DNA from: Bacillus sp. B1-b2
GTDB lineage: Bacteria > Bacillota > Bacilli > Bacillales > Cytobacillaceae
Length of the DNA stretch: 64,000 nt
Reading direction: 5' to 3'
NCBI RefSeq assembly: GCF_009183415.1
Contig: NZ_WEHU01000009.1
Coordinates: forward strand, 62,001 to 126,000
The notes beneath the pieces were generated by a model that did no database searches, was not told where the DNA came from, and saw nothing but the letters and a program-made list of their open reading frames with translations. This document shows, one piece after another, positions 29,236 through 40,867 of this stretch. The position numbers and the translations under genes are program-made. Within the stretch, counting starts at the first letter, position 1; each line of letters opens with the position of its first letter.

Positions 29236-29853
29236 ATGTCATTTACTGGTTTTACTAAAGCAGATTTTGAAACATTCTCCATCGATGGACTTGATTCTAG
29301 AATGGAGGCTATTCAAGAAAGAATTCAACCTAAATTTAAAGAAATTGGTCAAGAGCTCACAGAACAATTATCATCAAAGCTTGGCCAGGAAATGTTTTTA
29401 CATATTGCTAAGCATGCAAGACGCACTGTTAATCCGCCTAAAGATACTTGGTTAGCCATTGCATCTAATAAACGTGGTTATAAACAGCATCCTCACTTTC
29501 AGGTAGGATTATTTGATGATCATCTATTTATTTGGCTTGCTTATATATATGAGTTACCTAGAAAAGAGGAAATTGCTACTCTTTTTCTAGAGGAATTAGA
29601 ACAATTAAAGAAAATTATCCCAAGTGAATTTTATCTGTCGATGGATCATATGAAAAAAGATGCAAGTAGAGTAGAAGATACGGACATAGAATCTGTATTA
29701 ACTAGATTTCGTGATGTGAAAAAAGCAGAATTTCTAGTAGGTAAACATATAAAAGCAGATGACCCATTAGTAAGTAACGGAGATGCACTTGTTGCTTATA
29801 TAGAGGAAACTTTTCAAACTCTTTTGCCTATCTATAAACTATCCACAAAATAA
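29236..29853 (+). CDS. yktB: DUF1054 protein YktB
   Basis: 205 residues (UPF0637). Family segments are MEAIQERIQPKFKEIGQEL, HIAKHARRTVNPPKDTWLAI (in part) and FQVGLFDDHLFIWLAYIYE. Function unknown. AAAGGAG precedes the ATG. Convergent with yktA. Confidence 0.92.
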   Translation: MSFTGFTKADFETFSIDGLDSRMEAIQERIQPKFKEIGQELTEQLSSKLGQEMFLHIAKHARRTVNPPKDTWLAIASNKRGYKQHPHFQVGLFDDHLFIWLAYIYELPRKEEIATLFLEELEQLKKIIPSEFYLSMDHMKKDASRVEDTDIESVLTRFRDVKKAEFLVGKHIKADDPLVSNGDALVAYIEETFQTLLPIYKLSTK

Positions 29854-29884
29854 AAAGGAAGGCGTTTTGCGCCTTCCCTTTTTT
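29852..29884. terminator. Bidirectional terminator yktB/yktA
   Basis: AAAAAGGAAGGCG / CGCCTTCCCTTTTTT between convergent genes. Confidence 0.88.
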
Positions 29885-30155
29885 ATGGCATTTTCACTTT
29901 AAGACCTTCCGATAGTTCCTTAGCTTTTTTTATTGTACGATAAGTAGAATAACCACTTACTTCTTCAAACTCATCACATACTTTTTTTTCCTGTGATTTC
30001 CCCGGAACAATTTGCTTAAACAAACGATATTGATTCATAAGCTCTGACTTATCTATCCCATTTTCATATGCCTTTTCAATACACTCAAAAAAAGAAACTA
30101 CTGTCACAATTTCATCTGTTGACCAATCTAAATCAATCGGATAAGAATAATCCAT
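29883..30155 (-). CDS. yktA: UPF0223 protein YktA
   Basis: 90 residues from the ATG at 30155 ([17 protein letters not shown]), the start conserved in the family, with AAAGGTGAG upstream; an in-frame GTG at 30164 would add MNR. Helical, function unknown. YktA and YktB are neighbours throughout Bacillus. Confidence 0.9.
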   Translation of the reverse strand: MDYSYPIDLDWSTDEIVTVVSFFECIEKAYENGIDKSELMNQYRLFKQIVPGKSQEKKVCDEFEEVSGYSTYRTIKKAKELSEGLKVKMP

Positions 30156-30164
30156 TCTATTCAC

Positions 30165-30585
30165 TCACCTTTACTTTCTCCTGTTCATCCATTTTTATTG
30201 TAGTAGATGAACGAGAGAAAGTAAAACGTCCTACTTTAATATCTCATAGACCTACCTCCTATTTATTTTGTTATTACACACATTGTTTTTGCTATATGAA
30301 TCATTTATTGGTATTGTAAAAATGGTAGTTATATTTTTTAAAAATAAATCTTTTCAGTATAGTAGAAACTTATTGTATGCAAAGAAAATAAAAAATGCTA
30401 TAATTCTTTTGTTTTATGATTTTTATATTTTAAAATAAGGGTCAAACTAATAGACGGTAGTCGAATTAGACGATTTATAGCGGGCTAAAAAAGAACAATA
30501 ATTTCTAGCATTTATTGGAAATTACTTAATAAAATTCGCTTGATGTTGTATAAAAATACTATATAAAAAGAGGTGTGGTAATAAA
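30165..30585. other. speA upstream interval
   Basis: No gene recognised. Near speA, TTGATG (about 30539-30544) and TATAAA 16 bp on resemble a SigA promoter but would leave a very short leader ahead of AGAGGTGTGG. Confidence 0.4.
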
Positions 30586-32055
30586 TTGTCACAACACGAA
30601 ACACCGTTATACCACGGATTATTAGAGCATGCAAAAAAGGATCCTGTACAATTTCATATTCCTGGACATAAGAAGGGAAATGGAATGGATCCCGAATTTA
30701 GAGATTTCATTGGAGAAAACGCCCTCTCCATTGACCTAATAAATATTGGACCACTTGATGATTTGCATCAGCCTAAAGGGATGATTAAACATGCACAAAT
30801 GCTAGCAGCTGAGGCATTTGGTGCTGATCATACTTTCTTTTCTGTACAAGGAACAAGTGGAGCAATTATGACGATGATTATGAGTGTTTGTGGCCCAGGT
30901 GATAAAATAATTGTCCCTAGAAACGTTCATAAGTCCGTTATGTCTGCCATTATTTTTGCTGGTGCTATTCCTATTTTTATACATCCAGAAGTAGATAAAG
31001 ATCTTGGTATTTCTCATGGTATTACGAAAGAAGCTGTTCAACATGCGATTGATCTGCACCCCGATGCTAAAGGATTATTAGTGATAAATCCAACTTATTT
31101 TGGGATAGCTGCAGACCTAAAGAAGATCGTTGATTTAGCTCACTCTTATCAAATACCTGTTCTAGTGGATGAAGCACATGGAGTTCATATTCATTTTCAT
31201 GATGACTTACCTATGTCTGCTATGCAAGCAGGAGCAGATATTGCCGCTACTAGTGTACATAAATTAGGCGGATCTATGACTCAAAGCTCCATTCTTAATA
31301 TGAGAGGCAATTTGGTTAATTATAAGAGAGTTCAATCTATTCTTAGTATGTTAACAACAACAAGTACTTCTTATTTATTATTAGCATCCTTAGATGTTGC
31401 GAGAAAACGTCTTGCTACAGAGGGTAAACAATTACTAGACAAAACAATCGACCTTGCTCAATACATTCGTAGACAAATAAATGATATTGATCATTTATAT
31501 TGCGTTGGCGAAGAAATTCTCAATGAAGATTTTGCATATGACCTTGATCCAACTAAACTGATTATTTCTGTTAAAGACCTAGGCTTAACAGGACATACAG
31601 TAGAAGAGTGGCTCCGCAAGAATTACAATATAGAAGTAGAAATGTCTGATCTTTATAATATTCTTTGTATTGTTACACCTGGAGATTCGGAAAGAGAAGC
31701 AAATATATTGATTGAGGCATTAAAAGCTCTTGCTGCAGAGAGGCTAGATAAAGCGTCTAAAGTGGAAGCAAGAGTAATGCTTCCAAATATTCCTCTTCTA
31801 GCACTTACACCTAGAGATGCTTTTTATTCTGAAACAGAATTGATTGAGTTTGATGAATCTGTTGGAAGAGTGATCGCGGAATTTATTATGGTGTATCCAC
31901 CAGGCATTCCAATTTTTATTCCTGGAGAGATTATTACGGAAGACAACCTTGAGTACATTAGACAAAATTTGAAAGCAGGACTGCCCGTTCAGGGGCCTGA
32001 AGATTATGATTTTAAAAAGCTACGTGTTATTAAAGAGCATCGAGCTATCCGTTAA
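30586..32055 (+). CDS. speA: Arginine decarboxylase (PLP-dependent, biosynthetic)
   Basis: Arginine to agmatine, first step of polyamine synthesis. 489 residues of the fold-type I Orn/Lys/Arg decarboxylase family. The N-terminus is very close to B. subtilis SpeA: FHIPGHKKGNGMDPEF, FFSVQGTSGAIMTM; the PLP lysine is Lys226 in TSVHKLGGSMTQSS. TTG start at 30586 with AGAGGTGTGG upstream. Confidence 0.94.
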   Translation: MSQHETPLYHGLLEHAKKDPVQFHIPGHKKGNGMDPEFRDFIGENALSIDLINIGPLDDLHQPKGMIKHAQMLAAEAFGADHTFFSVQGTSGAIMTMIMSVCGPGDKIIVPRNVHKSVMSAIIFAGAIPIFIHPEVDKDLGISHGITKEAVQHAIDLHPDAKGLLVINPTYFGIAADLKKIVDLAHSYQIPVLVDEAHGVHIHFHDDLPMSAMQAGADIAATSVHKLGGSMTQSSILNMRGNLVNYKRVQSILSMLTTTSTSYLLLASLDVARKRLATEGKQLLDKTIDLAQYIRRQINDIDHLYCVGEEILNEDFAYDLDPTKLIISVKDLGLTGHTVEEWLRKNYNIEVEMSDLYNILCIVTPGDSEREANILIEALKALAAERLDKASKVEARVMLPNIPLLALTPRDAFYSETELIEFDESVGRVIAEFIMVYPPGIPIFIPGEIITEDNLEYIRQNLKAGLPVQGPEDYDFKKLRVIKEHRAIR

Positions 32056-32083
32056 TTTGTAAAATTTCTTACTACATCATAAT

Positions 32084-32118
32084 GAAGCGTCAGGATGATA
32101 TCATTATCCTGACGCTTC
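32084..32118 (+). terminator. Hairpin after speA
   Basis: Perfect 13-bp stem GAAGCGTCAGGAT / ATCCTGACGCTTC; only a weak T-run follows. Confidence 0.65.
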
Positions 32119-32357
32119 ATATTGTTTGATAAAGTGATTTAGAAAACTCATGGTAATTTCTATGCAGTTGTTCTGCGTAACAGAAGGAGAATACTGTGGG
32201 ACTTACCAGGAAGCCACTGAAAGGCCCCTCTAGAATCATCTACGTAGGGGTCATCACTTATGAGTAAAATTCATCAAGTTATTTGTAACCCCTATTTTAT
32301 CCCTTCATCTTGTCCATCTCACTTTACTTTTTCATCATATCAAGGGTAATCTTATCA
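32119..32357. other. Non-coding interval after speA
   Basis: No gene. Contains GAATACTGTGGGAC near 32191, echoed with two changes near 55931, and the hairpin CCCCT...AGGGG around 32226-32250. B. subtilis carries the SR1 RNA between speA and pdhD; I see no SR1P-like reading frame here. Confidence 0.35.
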
Positions 32358-32603
32358 TTAAACTAAGGTGATTATACTCATAATAAGATGAAAGGAACCA
32401 TATATAGATAAACTGATTATAGTAGCAAGTAGCGTTTTTCTAGGAGATCGGATAATATAATTACCAATAATAATGGCTAGATAAAAAAAGACACCAAACA
32501 TTATCACTTTATAGAGAACTAAATCACGGTGAGATAACCATTCAATAACGGAAAAACCACTCCAAACCATTAATTGAAATATAATAGTTGTATAAACCTT
32601 CAA
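32358..32603 (-). CDS. Small three-helix membrane protein, hypothetical
   Basis: 81 residues with membrane segments near 5-20, 27-50 and 58-79 and a basic loop RSPRKT. TTG start at 32603 with GGTGGTG 6 bp upstream. I do not recognise the family. It lies between speA and the repeat island. Confidence 0.55.
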   Translation of the reverse strand: MKVYTTIIFQLMVWSGFSVIEWLSHRDLVLYKVIMFGVFFYLAIIIGNYIIRSPRKTLLATIISLSIYGSFHLIMSIITLV

Positions 32604-32845
32604 AGAAACACCACCATTTGAACAAGCTTACTATTGATAGTATATGTGTCTCTTCATAAACTTATTAAAAATCCTTTCCTTTTACTAGAATATTTCTAAT
32701 CACTTCATCAAAATGATAAAATCTATAGTAAAAAAGATGATGTCCAATATTACCGCATGGATTCTACTATTTCTTCATTTGAATTGGTGTGTCGTACATA
32801 CAAGCTCTCTCGTTTTCTAATGAATTTACCAGGTATTTCACCGAT

Positions 32846-32890
32846 ATTTTCACTTTTTGACCATAGAAAATTTTATTTTTCAACAGTATG
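32846..32890. repeat. 45-bp direct repeat, left copy
   Basis: Starts ATTTTCAC, then TTGACCATAGAAAATTTTAT, and ends CAGTATG. It matches 33523-33567 at 39 of 45 positions by eye. The two copies flank the hairpin element and the tandem CGGA/TCCG units. Confidence 0.75.
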
Positions 32891-32970
32891 TAAAAGATGA
32901 TGTCAATGAAAATGCCTCCATTTTTTATAACATGAGTGTGTCGAGAGCTTGTATAAGTAATTAACTCGCT

Positions 32971-33125
32971 AAATAAGGTTTTGATTTCTGTTACAGGTGT
33001 TCGGTTCGCTTTCCATGGGGCTCGAAGCTTTTTCCGAGGTCCACGCTTGGGCCAACAGGGTATAAAGCTTCAGCAGATTTCATAGGAGTCTCATCACTGA
33101 AACATAAATCATCTGGATTAAAATT
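32971..33125. repeat. Dispersed hairpin element, copy 2
   Basis: Shares GATTTC..TTACAGG, TTCGCTTTCC(A)TGGGGCTCG, AGGAGTCTCA and ATCATCTGGATTAAAATT with the element at 13181-13329. The inner stem is GAAGCTTT / AAAGCTTC, which replaces GCTGAG / CTCAGC of copy 1, and the outer stem is ATGGGG / TTTCAT (G-U rich on the plus strand) in place of GTGGG / CCCAC. Confidence 0.75.
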
Positions 33126-33177
33126 AAGCTTATATTAATATGTTTTAAAAAATTCCGCAGCCAATTTGAGGAATCAT

Positions 33178-33372
33178 CATAAATAAGCGGAGAATTCCGA
33201 CTAATGGCAAATATTATATTAATTTCCTTGCAAATAAGCGGATTTTTCCGGTTAAGTAAGGAAAATCTCTCCGATTTCAAGTATTCTAAGGAAATAGGCG
33301 TAATTCTCCGTCTATTTCCATTGTTTTTCATGGTAGTAACGATAATAAGAGGATTTCTACGACTATTTTTCT
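33178..33372. repeat. Four degenerate CGGA-N4-TCCG units
   Basis: Units near 33185 (AAGCGGAGAATTCCG), 33236 (AAGCGGATTTTTCCG), 33296 (AGGCGTAATTCTCCG) and 33357 (AAGAGGATTTCTACG), spaced about 51, 60 and 61 bp and each preceded by AAT(A). The first two are palindromic at the centre. A minus-strand ORF across them reads like a repeat artefact and is not called. Confidence 0.65.
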
Positions 33373-33522
33373 AAAAGTGGTCTTTTCCAAATTCTCTATG
33401 TTACGAAGTATCATACATTATTTCATCGCTCTTTCAATCTCCAACTATTTTCATATTCGAATGGGAGAATTACATAAAAAAATCCCTCGTTTTCCATTAT
33501 GTTTCGAGGGAGGATTATCTCC

Positions 33523-33567
33523 ATTTTCACAAATTGACCATAGAGAATTTTATCTTTCAATAGTATG
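33523..33567. repeat. 45-bp direct repeat, right copy
   Basis: See the copy at 32846-32890. This copy ends directly before the pdhD terminator. Confidence 0.75.
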
Positions 33568-33568
33568 A

Positions 33569-33600
33569 AAAAAAGACCTTCTTATAAGAAGGTCTTTTTT
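33569..33600 (-). terminator. Terminator of the pdh operon
   Basis: AAAAAAGACCTTCTTA / TAAGAAGGTCTTTTTT, fully palindromic. Confidence 0.92.
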
Positions 33601-33605
33601 AAGGA

Positions 33606-35015
33606 TTATCTTAAGATGTGAATTGGGCTACCAATAGCAACTTCAGCAGCTTCCATCGTTACCTCACCTAAAGTTGGGTGAGCATGAATAGTCATTGCTA
33701 AGTCTTCAGCTGTCATTCCAGCTTCAATAGCTAAACCTAATTCTGCAATCATATCAGAAGCACTTGGTCCAGCAATTTGTGCACCAATTACTAAGCCGTC
33801 TTCTTTGCGAGTAACAAGTTTCATAAATCCTTCTGAATCGTTTAGTGCTAATGCACGACCGTTTGCAGCGAATGGGAATTTAGAAGCTTTTACTTCAATT
33901 CCAGCTTCTTTAGCTGACGCTTCAGAATGACCAACTGTAGCTAATTCTGGCTCAGAGAATACTACAGCAGGAATTCCTAAGTAGTCAATTTCTGAATTAT
34001 GTCCAGCAATTACCTCAGCAGCAATCTTACCTTCGTAAGATGCTTTATGAGCAAGTGGAGGACCAGTAATAACATCACCAATAGCGAAGATGTTGCTTAC
34101 AGTAGTACGGCACTGTTTATCTGTTTTGATAATACCACGTTCCGCTAATTCAATACCAACCTGTTCTAAACCAAGTTCGTCTGTATTAGGTTTTCTTCCA
34201 ACCATTACGAATACGTAATCAGCTTCAACTGTTTTTTCTTCGCCTTTAACTTCATACTTAACAACAACACCAGTGTCAGATTCTTCAACACCTTTAGCCA
34301 TTGCTTTCGTAATAATGTCAGCACCTTTTTTCTTTAAGTTACGTTTAACTAATCCAGACATTTGGCTTTCGAATCCACCAAGAATTTCGTCAGCACCTTC
34401 AAGAATTGTTACTTGAGTACCAAAGTTAGCATATGCTCCACCAAGCTCAGTACCAACATATCCTCCACCGATTACTACGATTTTTTCTGGGATTTCTTGT
34501 AATGCAAGAGCTCCAGTAGAATCTAATACACGTTTAGAGAACTTGAATGTAGGAATCTCAATTGGACGAGATCCTGTAGCGATAATAGCATTTTTAAAAG
34601 TATAAGTTTGAGATGATTTATCATCCATTACTTTTAAAGTGTTAGCATCTACAAAATATGCTTCACCGTATGCAATATCAATTTTGTTACCTTTTAATAA
34701 TCCTTCAACTCCACCAGTAAGCTTTTTAACTACAGTATCTTTCCAAGCTTGAACTTTAGTGAAATCTACTTTTACATTCTCAGAAGTAATACCCATATCT
34801 TCTGAGTGAATAGCATGCTCATAACGATGTCCAGCAGAAATTAATGCTTTTGAAGGAATACATCCAACGTTTAAGCAAACTCCACCTAATACGTTTTTCT
34901 CAACAATTGTTACTTTTTGTCCAAGTTGAGCTGCACGAATTGCAGCAACATATCCACCAGGACCTGCACCAATGACTATAGTATCTGTTTCAATAGGAAA
35001 ATCTCCAACTACCAT
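33606..35015 (-). CDS. pdhD: Dihydrolipoamide dehydrogenase, E3 of pyruvate dehydrogenase
   Basis: 469 residues. Reoxidises dihydrolipoamide with FAD and NAD+. FAD motif [19 protein letters not shown], redox pair [16 protein letters not shown] motif [13 protein letters not shown], and C-terminal HAHPTLGE with the catalytic His-Glu. GGAGGCG precedes the ATG. Last gene of pdhABCD, 4 bp after pdhC; in Bacillus it also serves other 2-oxoacid dehydrogenases. Confidence 0.97.
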   Translation of the reverse strand: MVVGDFPIETDTIVIGAGPGGYVAAIRAAQLGQKVTIVEKNVLGGVCLNVGCIPSKALISAGHRYEHAIHSEDMGITSENVKVDFTKVQAWKDTVVKKLTGGVEGLLKGNKIDIAYGEAYFVDANTLKVMDDKSSQTYTFKNAIIATGSRPIEIPTFKFSKRVLDSTGALALQEIPEKIVVIGGGYVGTELGGAYANFGTQVTILEGADEILGGFESQMSGLVKRNLKKKGADIITKAMAKGVEESDTGVVVKYEVKGEEKTVEADYVFVMVGRKPNTDELGLEQVGIELAERGIIKTDKQCRTTVSNIFAIGDVITGPPLAHKASYEGKIAAEVIAGHNSEIDYLGIPAVVFSEPELATVGHSEASAKEAGIEVKASKFPFAANGRALALNDSEGFMKLVTRKEDGLVIGAQIAGPSASDMIAELGLAIEAGMTAEDLAMTIHAHPTLGEVTMEAAEVAIGSPIHILR

Positions 35016-35019
35016 GTAC

Positions 35020-36309
35020 TTACGCCTCCATTAACAATAGTTCTGGATCGTTTAATAAACGTTTAATATGATTCATTGCATTTTGAGCAGTAGCTCCATC
35101 GATCATTCTGTGGTCAAAGCTTAAAGAAAGTGCTAATACAGGAGCAGCAACAATTTCTCCATCTTTAACGATTGCTTTTTCAGCAATACGACCAATTCCT
35201 AGGATAGCTACTTCAGGATGGTTGATTACTGGAGTGAACCATTGTCCACCAGCAGATCCAATGTTAGAAATTGTGCAAGAAGCACCTTTCATTTCAGTTG
35301 GAGCTAATTTACCATCTCTTGCTTTTCCAGCAAGTTCATTAATTTCGTTAGAGATATTGAAAATACCTTTACGATCAGCATTTTTAACAACAGGAACTAG
35401 AAGACCTTTTTCTGTGTCTGCAGCGATTCCGATGTTGTAGTAATGCTTATGAACGATTTCGTTCGTTGCATCATCAAGTGATGTATTTAATGCTGGGAAT
35501 TCTTTTAATGCACTTGTTAAAGCTTTAACTACATAAGGTAAGAAAGTCAATTTAATACCTTTTGCTGCAGCAACATCTTTATATTTCTTACGGTGTGCAA
35601 CCAATTTAGAAACTTCGATTTCATCCATTAATGTTACGTGTGGTGCAGTGTGCTTAGAGTTTACCATTGCTTTTGCAATAGCTTTTCTAATTCCGCTCAT
35701 TGCTTCACGTGTTTCAGGGAAATCACCTTCTGGAATAGCAATTGGTTGTGGTGCTTTAGTAGCTGTTTCGTTAGCAACAGGTGCTTCTGTTGTAGTTTCA
35801 GCAGCAGCAGCAGGAGCAGCTCCACCATTTAAGAATGTATCAATATCTTCTTTAGAGATACGTCCGTTTTTGCCAGTACCAGAAACTAGTTGAATATTAA
35901 CACCTTTATCACGTGCATATTTACGCACAGATGGCATTGCGATAATACGTTTTGAAGGATCTACTTCTTCAGCAGCTGGAGCTTGTGCTTCTTCTTTAGC
36001 AGCTTCTGGCTTAGCTTCTTCAGCAGGTGCTTCATCACCATGATCGCCTTTGAATTGTAGGTTTTCGTATCCAGGAGCATCAAATGTAATTAATACATCT
36101 CCTACGATTGCTACAGTCCCTTCTTCTACAAGTACTTCTTCTACTTTACCTTCTACTGGAGAAGGAATTTCTACTACTGCTTTATCATTTTGAACTTCAC
36201 AAAGAACGTCGTCTTCTTTTACTGTGTCGCCTGGTTTAACAAACCATTTTACGATTTCACCTTCGTGAATTCCTTCACCGATGTCAGGCAATCTAAATTG
36301 AAAAGCCAA
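35020..36309 (-). CDS. pdhC: Dihydrolipoyl acetyltransferase, E2 of pyruvate dehydrogenase
   Basis: 429 residues from the TTG at 36309 ([19 protein letters not shown]), 10 bp after AGGAGG; an upstream in-frame TTG lies within the SD. Order: one lipoyl domain (lipoyl Lys in [10 protein letters not shown]), Ala/Pro/Glu-rich linker, peripheral subunit-binding domain ([15 protein letters not shown]), a second linker and the catalytic domain ending [12 protein letters not shown] (His-Asp catalytic motif). Confidence 0.96.
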   Translation of the reverse strand: MAFQFRLPDIGEGIHEGEIVKWFVKPGDTVKEDDVLCEVQNDKAVVEIPSPVEGKVEEVLVEEGTVAIVGDVLITFDAPGYENLQFKGDHGDEAPAEEAKPEAAKEEAQAPAAEEVDPSKRIIAMPSVRKYARDKGVNIQLVSGTGKNGRISKEDIDTFLNGGAAPAAAAETTTEAPVANETATKAPQPIAIPEGDFPETREAMSGIRKAIAKAMVNSKHTAPHVTLMDEIEVSKLVAHRKKYKDVAAAKGIKLTFLPYVVKALTSALKEFPALNTSLDDATNEIVHKHYYNIGIAADTEKGLLVPVVKNADRKGIFNISNEINELAGKARDGKLAPTEMKGASCTISNIGSAGGQWFTPVINHPEVAILGIGRIAEKAIVKDGEIVAAPVLALSLSFDHRMIDGATAQNAMNHIKRLLNDPELLLMEA

Positions 36310-36378
36310 TATAATCAAACCTCCTAATTTTTAAAAATACAATTTGTTTAGAATTTATTTCATGCAAACTTATCTATA

Positions 36379-37356
36379 TTAGAAAGTTAGAACTTTTTTA
36401 GCTGTTTCAATGATATCTTTGAAATTTGGAAGCCATACAGTTTCAGCTTGTGTAAATGCGAATACTGTATCTGGTGCAGTTACACGAAGAACTGGAGCTT
36501 CTAAGCTAAGAATAGCACGATCATTGATTTCAGCAACAACATTAGCAGCAATACCTGCTTGTTTTTGTGCTTCTTGAACAACGATTGCTCTTCCTGTTTT
36601 CTCAACAGAAGCAATGATTGTTTCAATGTCTAATGGACTAACTGTACGTAAGTCAACAACTTCAGCAGAGTAGCCTTCTTTTTCTAATTCTTCAGCAGCT
36701 TTAATCGATTCTTGAACCATAGCTCCGTAAGTGATGATAGATAAATCTTTACCTTCACGTTTAACATCAGCTTTACCAAGTGGAATAGTGTACTCTTCTT
36801 CTGGTACATCTTGACGGAATGAACGGTATAATTTCATATGCTCTAAGAAAATAACTGGATCGTTATCACGAATAGCTGAAATTAATAATCCTTTTGCATC
36901 ATAAGGTGTAGAAGGGATAACTACTTTTAATCCAGGTTGTTGAGCCATTAAACCTTCTAAGCTATCAGCATGAAGCTCAGGAGTATGAACTCCACCACCA
37001 AATGGAGAGCGAATAGTTACTGGAGAATTGTAACGGCCACCTGAACGGTAACGCATACGAGCCATTTGTCCAGAAATACTATCCATTACTTCATAAACGA
37101 AACCAAAGAATTGAATTTCAGGTACTGGACGGAATCCTTGAATTCCAAGACCAACTGCTAAACCACCAATTCCAGATTCTGCTAATGGAGTATCAAATAC
37201 ACGATCTTCTCCGAATTCATTTTGAAGACCTTCTGTAGCACGGAATACACCGCCGTTTACACCTACGTCCTCACCAAATACTAATACATTTGGATCATTA
37301 CGTAATTCTGTGCGTAACGCATCAGTGATTGCTTGAATCATAGTCATTTGCGCCAT
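36379..37356 (-). CDS. pdhB: Pyruvate dehydrogenase E1 beta subunit
   Basis: 325 residues. Forms the thiamine-diphosphate heterotetramer with Pdh[16 protein letters not shown] carries the catalytic Glu region, and [16 protein letters not shown] and [16 protein letters not shown] are family hallmarks. GGAG precedes the ATG, 3 bp downstream of the pdhA stop; pdhC follows after a 69-bp gap without a terminator. Confidence 0.97.
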   Translation of the reverse strand: MAQMTMIQAITDALRTELRNDPNVLVFGEDVGVNGGVFRATEGLQNEFGEDRVFDTPLAESGIGGLAVGLGIQGFRPVPEIQFFGFVYEVMDSISGQMARMRYRSGGRYNSPVTIRSPFGGGVHTPELHADSLEGLMAQQPGLKVVIPSTPYDAKGLLISAIRDNDPVIFLEHMKLYRSFRQDVPEEEYTIPLGKADVKREGKDLSIITYGAMVQESIKAAEELEKEGYSAEVVDLRTVSPLDIETIIASVEKTGRAIVVQEAQKQAGIAANVVAEINDRAILSLEAPVLRVTAPDTVFAFTQAETVWLPNFKDIIETAKKVLTF

Positions 37357-37359
37357 GGC

Positions 37360-38928
<1,569 letters not shown>

Positions 38929-38971
38929 ACAAGCTACTCATTTCGTAAATAATACGAAATGAGTAGCTTGT
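38929..38971 (-). terminator. Terminator of ykyA
   Basis: Perfect 19-bp stem ACAAGCTACTCATTTCGTA / TACGAAATGAGTAGCTTGT; T-rich downstream on the minus strand. Confidence 0.85.
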
Positions 38972-38997
38972 ACAACTTATAGACCAAAAGTTTATCT

Positions 38998-39660
38998 CTA
39001 TTCGCTTTCCTTTAACTTAATACCAGTATCTTTATAAAATTCCAACTTTAATTCATTATATTTCTTTGTTAGCTCATTAAACTTTTCATTATTAGTATAA
39101 ACCTTCTCATATGCTTCATTAATTTTCTGAACCTGACTCTCTAGTTCTTCCATCTCTACATTTTCTTCTTTAAACATTTCATATAATTTCTTATCTAATG
39201 CTAGGCCTTCTATGTAATGTTTATATAGCTCCCCATGTACCTCATAGCGCTCTAGCATTGTATCGTATAAAGTAGTTGCTTTCTTCTTTATTTCCTTATC
39301 CTTCTCTTCATCTAAATTTTCGATATCACTTTTTATCATTTCAAACTTTTCTTTAGATTGATTTATACTTACTTCTTCCTCATTCATTAATTCTTTTCTC
39401 TTTTCAATGGATTCTAAAGCTTCATTAGATAAAGCTGTTATTTCATCCATTTGATCTAACCCTAATGTAATAATTTCCGAATAAATTTCTTGTTCTTTTT
39501 TTTCTAGACTCACTAGTGGCTCTTGTTGTTCTTCAAACCCCTTCTCTATGGAAACTACTTGTTCTAGTTTTTCATACATTTTTTCACTAGTAGATTTTCC
39601 ACATGCTGTTAGAATTAATAATAAGAACATAGTAACAATTAATAAAATTTTTTTCTTCAT
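38998..39660 (-). CDS. ykyA: YkyA-type putative cell-wall-binding lipoprotein
   Basis: 220 residues from the ATG at 39660 (AAGGAGG 6 bp upstream). Signal MKKKILLIVTMFLLLILTAC, lipobox Cys20. The remainder is a long Glu/Lys-rich helical coiled coil, as in the YkyA family located between def and pdhA. Longer reading back to 39729 would bury the signal peptide. Confidence 0.87.
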   Translation of the reverse strand: MKKKILLIVTMFLLLILTACGKSTSEKMYEKLEQVVSIEKGFEEQQEPLVSLEKKEQEIYSEIITLGLDQMDEITALSNEALESIEKRKELMNEEEVSINQSKEKFEMIKSDIENLDEEKDKEIKKKATTLYDTMLERYEVHGELYKHYIEGLALDKKLYEMFKEENVEMEELESQVQKINEAYEKVYTNNEKFNELTKKYNELKLEFYKDTGIKLKESE

Positions 39661-39898
39661 CTGTTTCCTCCTTACGTAATCAATATATCTATTCGTGTCG
39701 TAATATACAATTGCAGTTACCTTAACCAAATATTGTTCAAATGATTATTTCTGTTACTATAGCATATTAACTTGTCCATAAAAGTATGATAGGTATTAAG
39801 AAGCAACTTTTTGTTCTTTAGAATTCAACCATCTTAACTTTTCTATTTTTCTCTGCTAGACTAGTGAATAGTAAAAGGATTTATAAGGAGTGAACAAT

Positions 39899-40453
39899 AT
39901 GTTAACAATGGAGGATATCATTCGCGATGGACATCCTTGTTTAAGAGAAGTAGCTAAAGAAGTTAATATTCCTGCCTCAGAAGAAGATAAAAAAATTTTA
40001 AAAAGTATGATGGACTACTTAATAAATAGCCAAGATCCTGAACTCGCTGAAAAGTATAATCTCAGAGGAGGAGTTGGATTAGCCGCTCCACAAATAAACA
40101 TTTCGAAAAGAATGATTGCTGTACATGTAAAAGATCTAGATGGTAGTCAATACAGCTATGCCCTTCTTAACCCAAAAATTATTAGCCATTCTGTTGAGAA
40201 GTCTTATTTAACTACTGGTGAAGGCTGCTTATCTGTTGATGAATCTATTCCTGGATTCGTTGTTCGGTATGCAAGAATAACCGTAAAAGGATTAGACATT
40301 GATGGAAATGTTATTAAGATTCGCTTAAAGGGATTACCTGCCATAGTATTTCAACATGAAATTGATCATTTAAATGGTATCATGTTTTATGATCATATAA
40401 ATGAAAGTGATCCGTTTGCTATTACAGAAGATATCATTCCAATTGAAAGATAG
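39899..40453 (+). CDS. def: Peptide deformylase
   Basis: 184 residues from the ATG at 39899 (AAGGAG 8 bp upstream). Removes N-formyl from nascent chains. The three metal and active-site motifs are complete: GVGLAAPQ (58-65), EGCLS (108-112, metal Cys110) and HEIDH (153-157). This is the longer type-2, Gram-positive form (YkrB). ykrA, next to it in B. subtilis, is missing. Confidence 0.96.
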   Translation: MLTMEDIIRDGHPCLREVAKEVNIPASEEDKKILKSMMDYLINSQDPELAEKYNLRGGVGLAAPQINISKRMIAVHVKDLDGSQYSYALLNPKIISHSVEKSYLTTGEGCLSVDESIPGFVVRYARITVKGLDIDGNVIKIRLKGLPAIVFQHEIDHLNGIMFYDHINESDPFAITEDIIPIER

Positions 40454-40771
40454 GATTAAATGATACTTCCCTTTCTTACATCTAACCATTATTTTAGTGT
40501 CCAACCCATTTTTTTGGTTGGACAAATTCCTCAACTGATAATAGAACCCACAACACTAATTCCCAATAATATCCATGAGAATTTTTAGAAATAAATCATA
40601 TACTAATAATATATAGAAAAAATTAGAATAATTGCCGTAGCCAAATATCAAAAACTGCATACAAAAAGTACAAAATTAAACTATTTTTGGACAAATTGTA
40701 CAGATAAACTTAACTGATGACTTTACTTTGTACAATAATGGTTTAAAATAGGAATAAGGAGATGATCCACT
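40454..40771. other. Non-coding interval after def
   Basis: Contains hairpin GTCCAACC/GGTTGGAC (40499-40523), a weak candidate terminator of def. Near 40725-40748, TTTACT-N16-TAAAAT and a nearby TACAAT box are candidate promoters for the small ORF that follows. Otherwise A/T-rich with no gene seen. Confidence 0.45.
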
Positions 40772-40843
40772 ATGTTAAAAAAGCTCAAGAAAAAGCTTTT
40801 AAAACAGTGGAAAGATTTATTGAGAAAAAAGACAATAGCTTAG
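40772..40843 (+). CDS. Candidate 23-residue basic amphipathic peptide
   Basis: ATG at 40772 with AAGGAG at 40756-40761. The peptide MLKKLKKKLLKQWKDLLRKK-TIA has eleven Lys/Arg residues spaced among Leu and one Trp, so it would form an amphipathic helix. It lies just upstream of the structured RNA at 40868-40949, suggesting one transcript: a leader peptide, a membrane-active peptide or a toxin-like peptide. No family recognised; could be fortuitous. Confidence 0.45.
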   Translation: MLKKLKKKLLKQWKDLLRKKTIA

Positions 40844-40867
40844 TTTAAAAGTAAAGGTATTTCCTAT

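Noticed and set aside
30068-30319. 83-codon plus-strand ORF over yktA
   Set aside because: Antisense to yktA, low-complexity hydrophobic and Ser-rich sequence, no SD.
31000-32350. SR1/SR1P regulatory RNA expected between speA and pdhD
   Set aside because: No reading frame with the SR1P pattern of paired cysteines could be found by eye.
33080-33331. 83-codon minus-strand ORF in the repeat island
   Set aside because: Composed of the degenerate CGGA-N4-TCCG repeats; typical repeat artefact without an SD.
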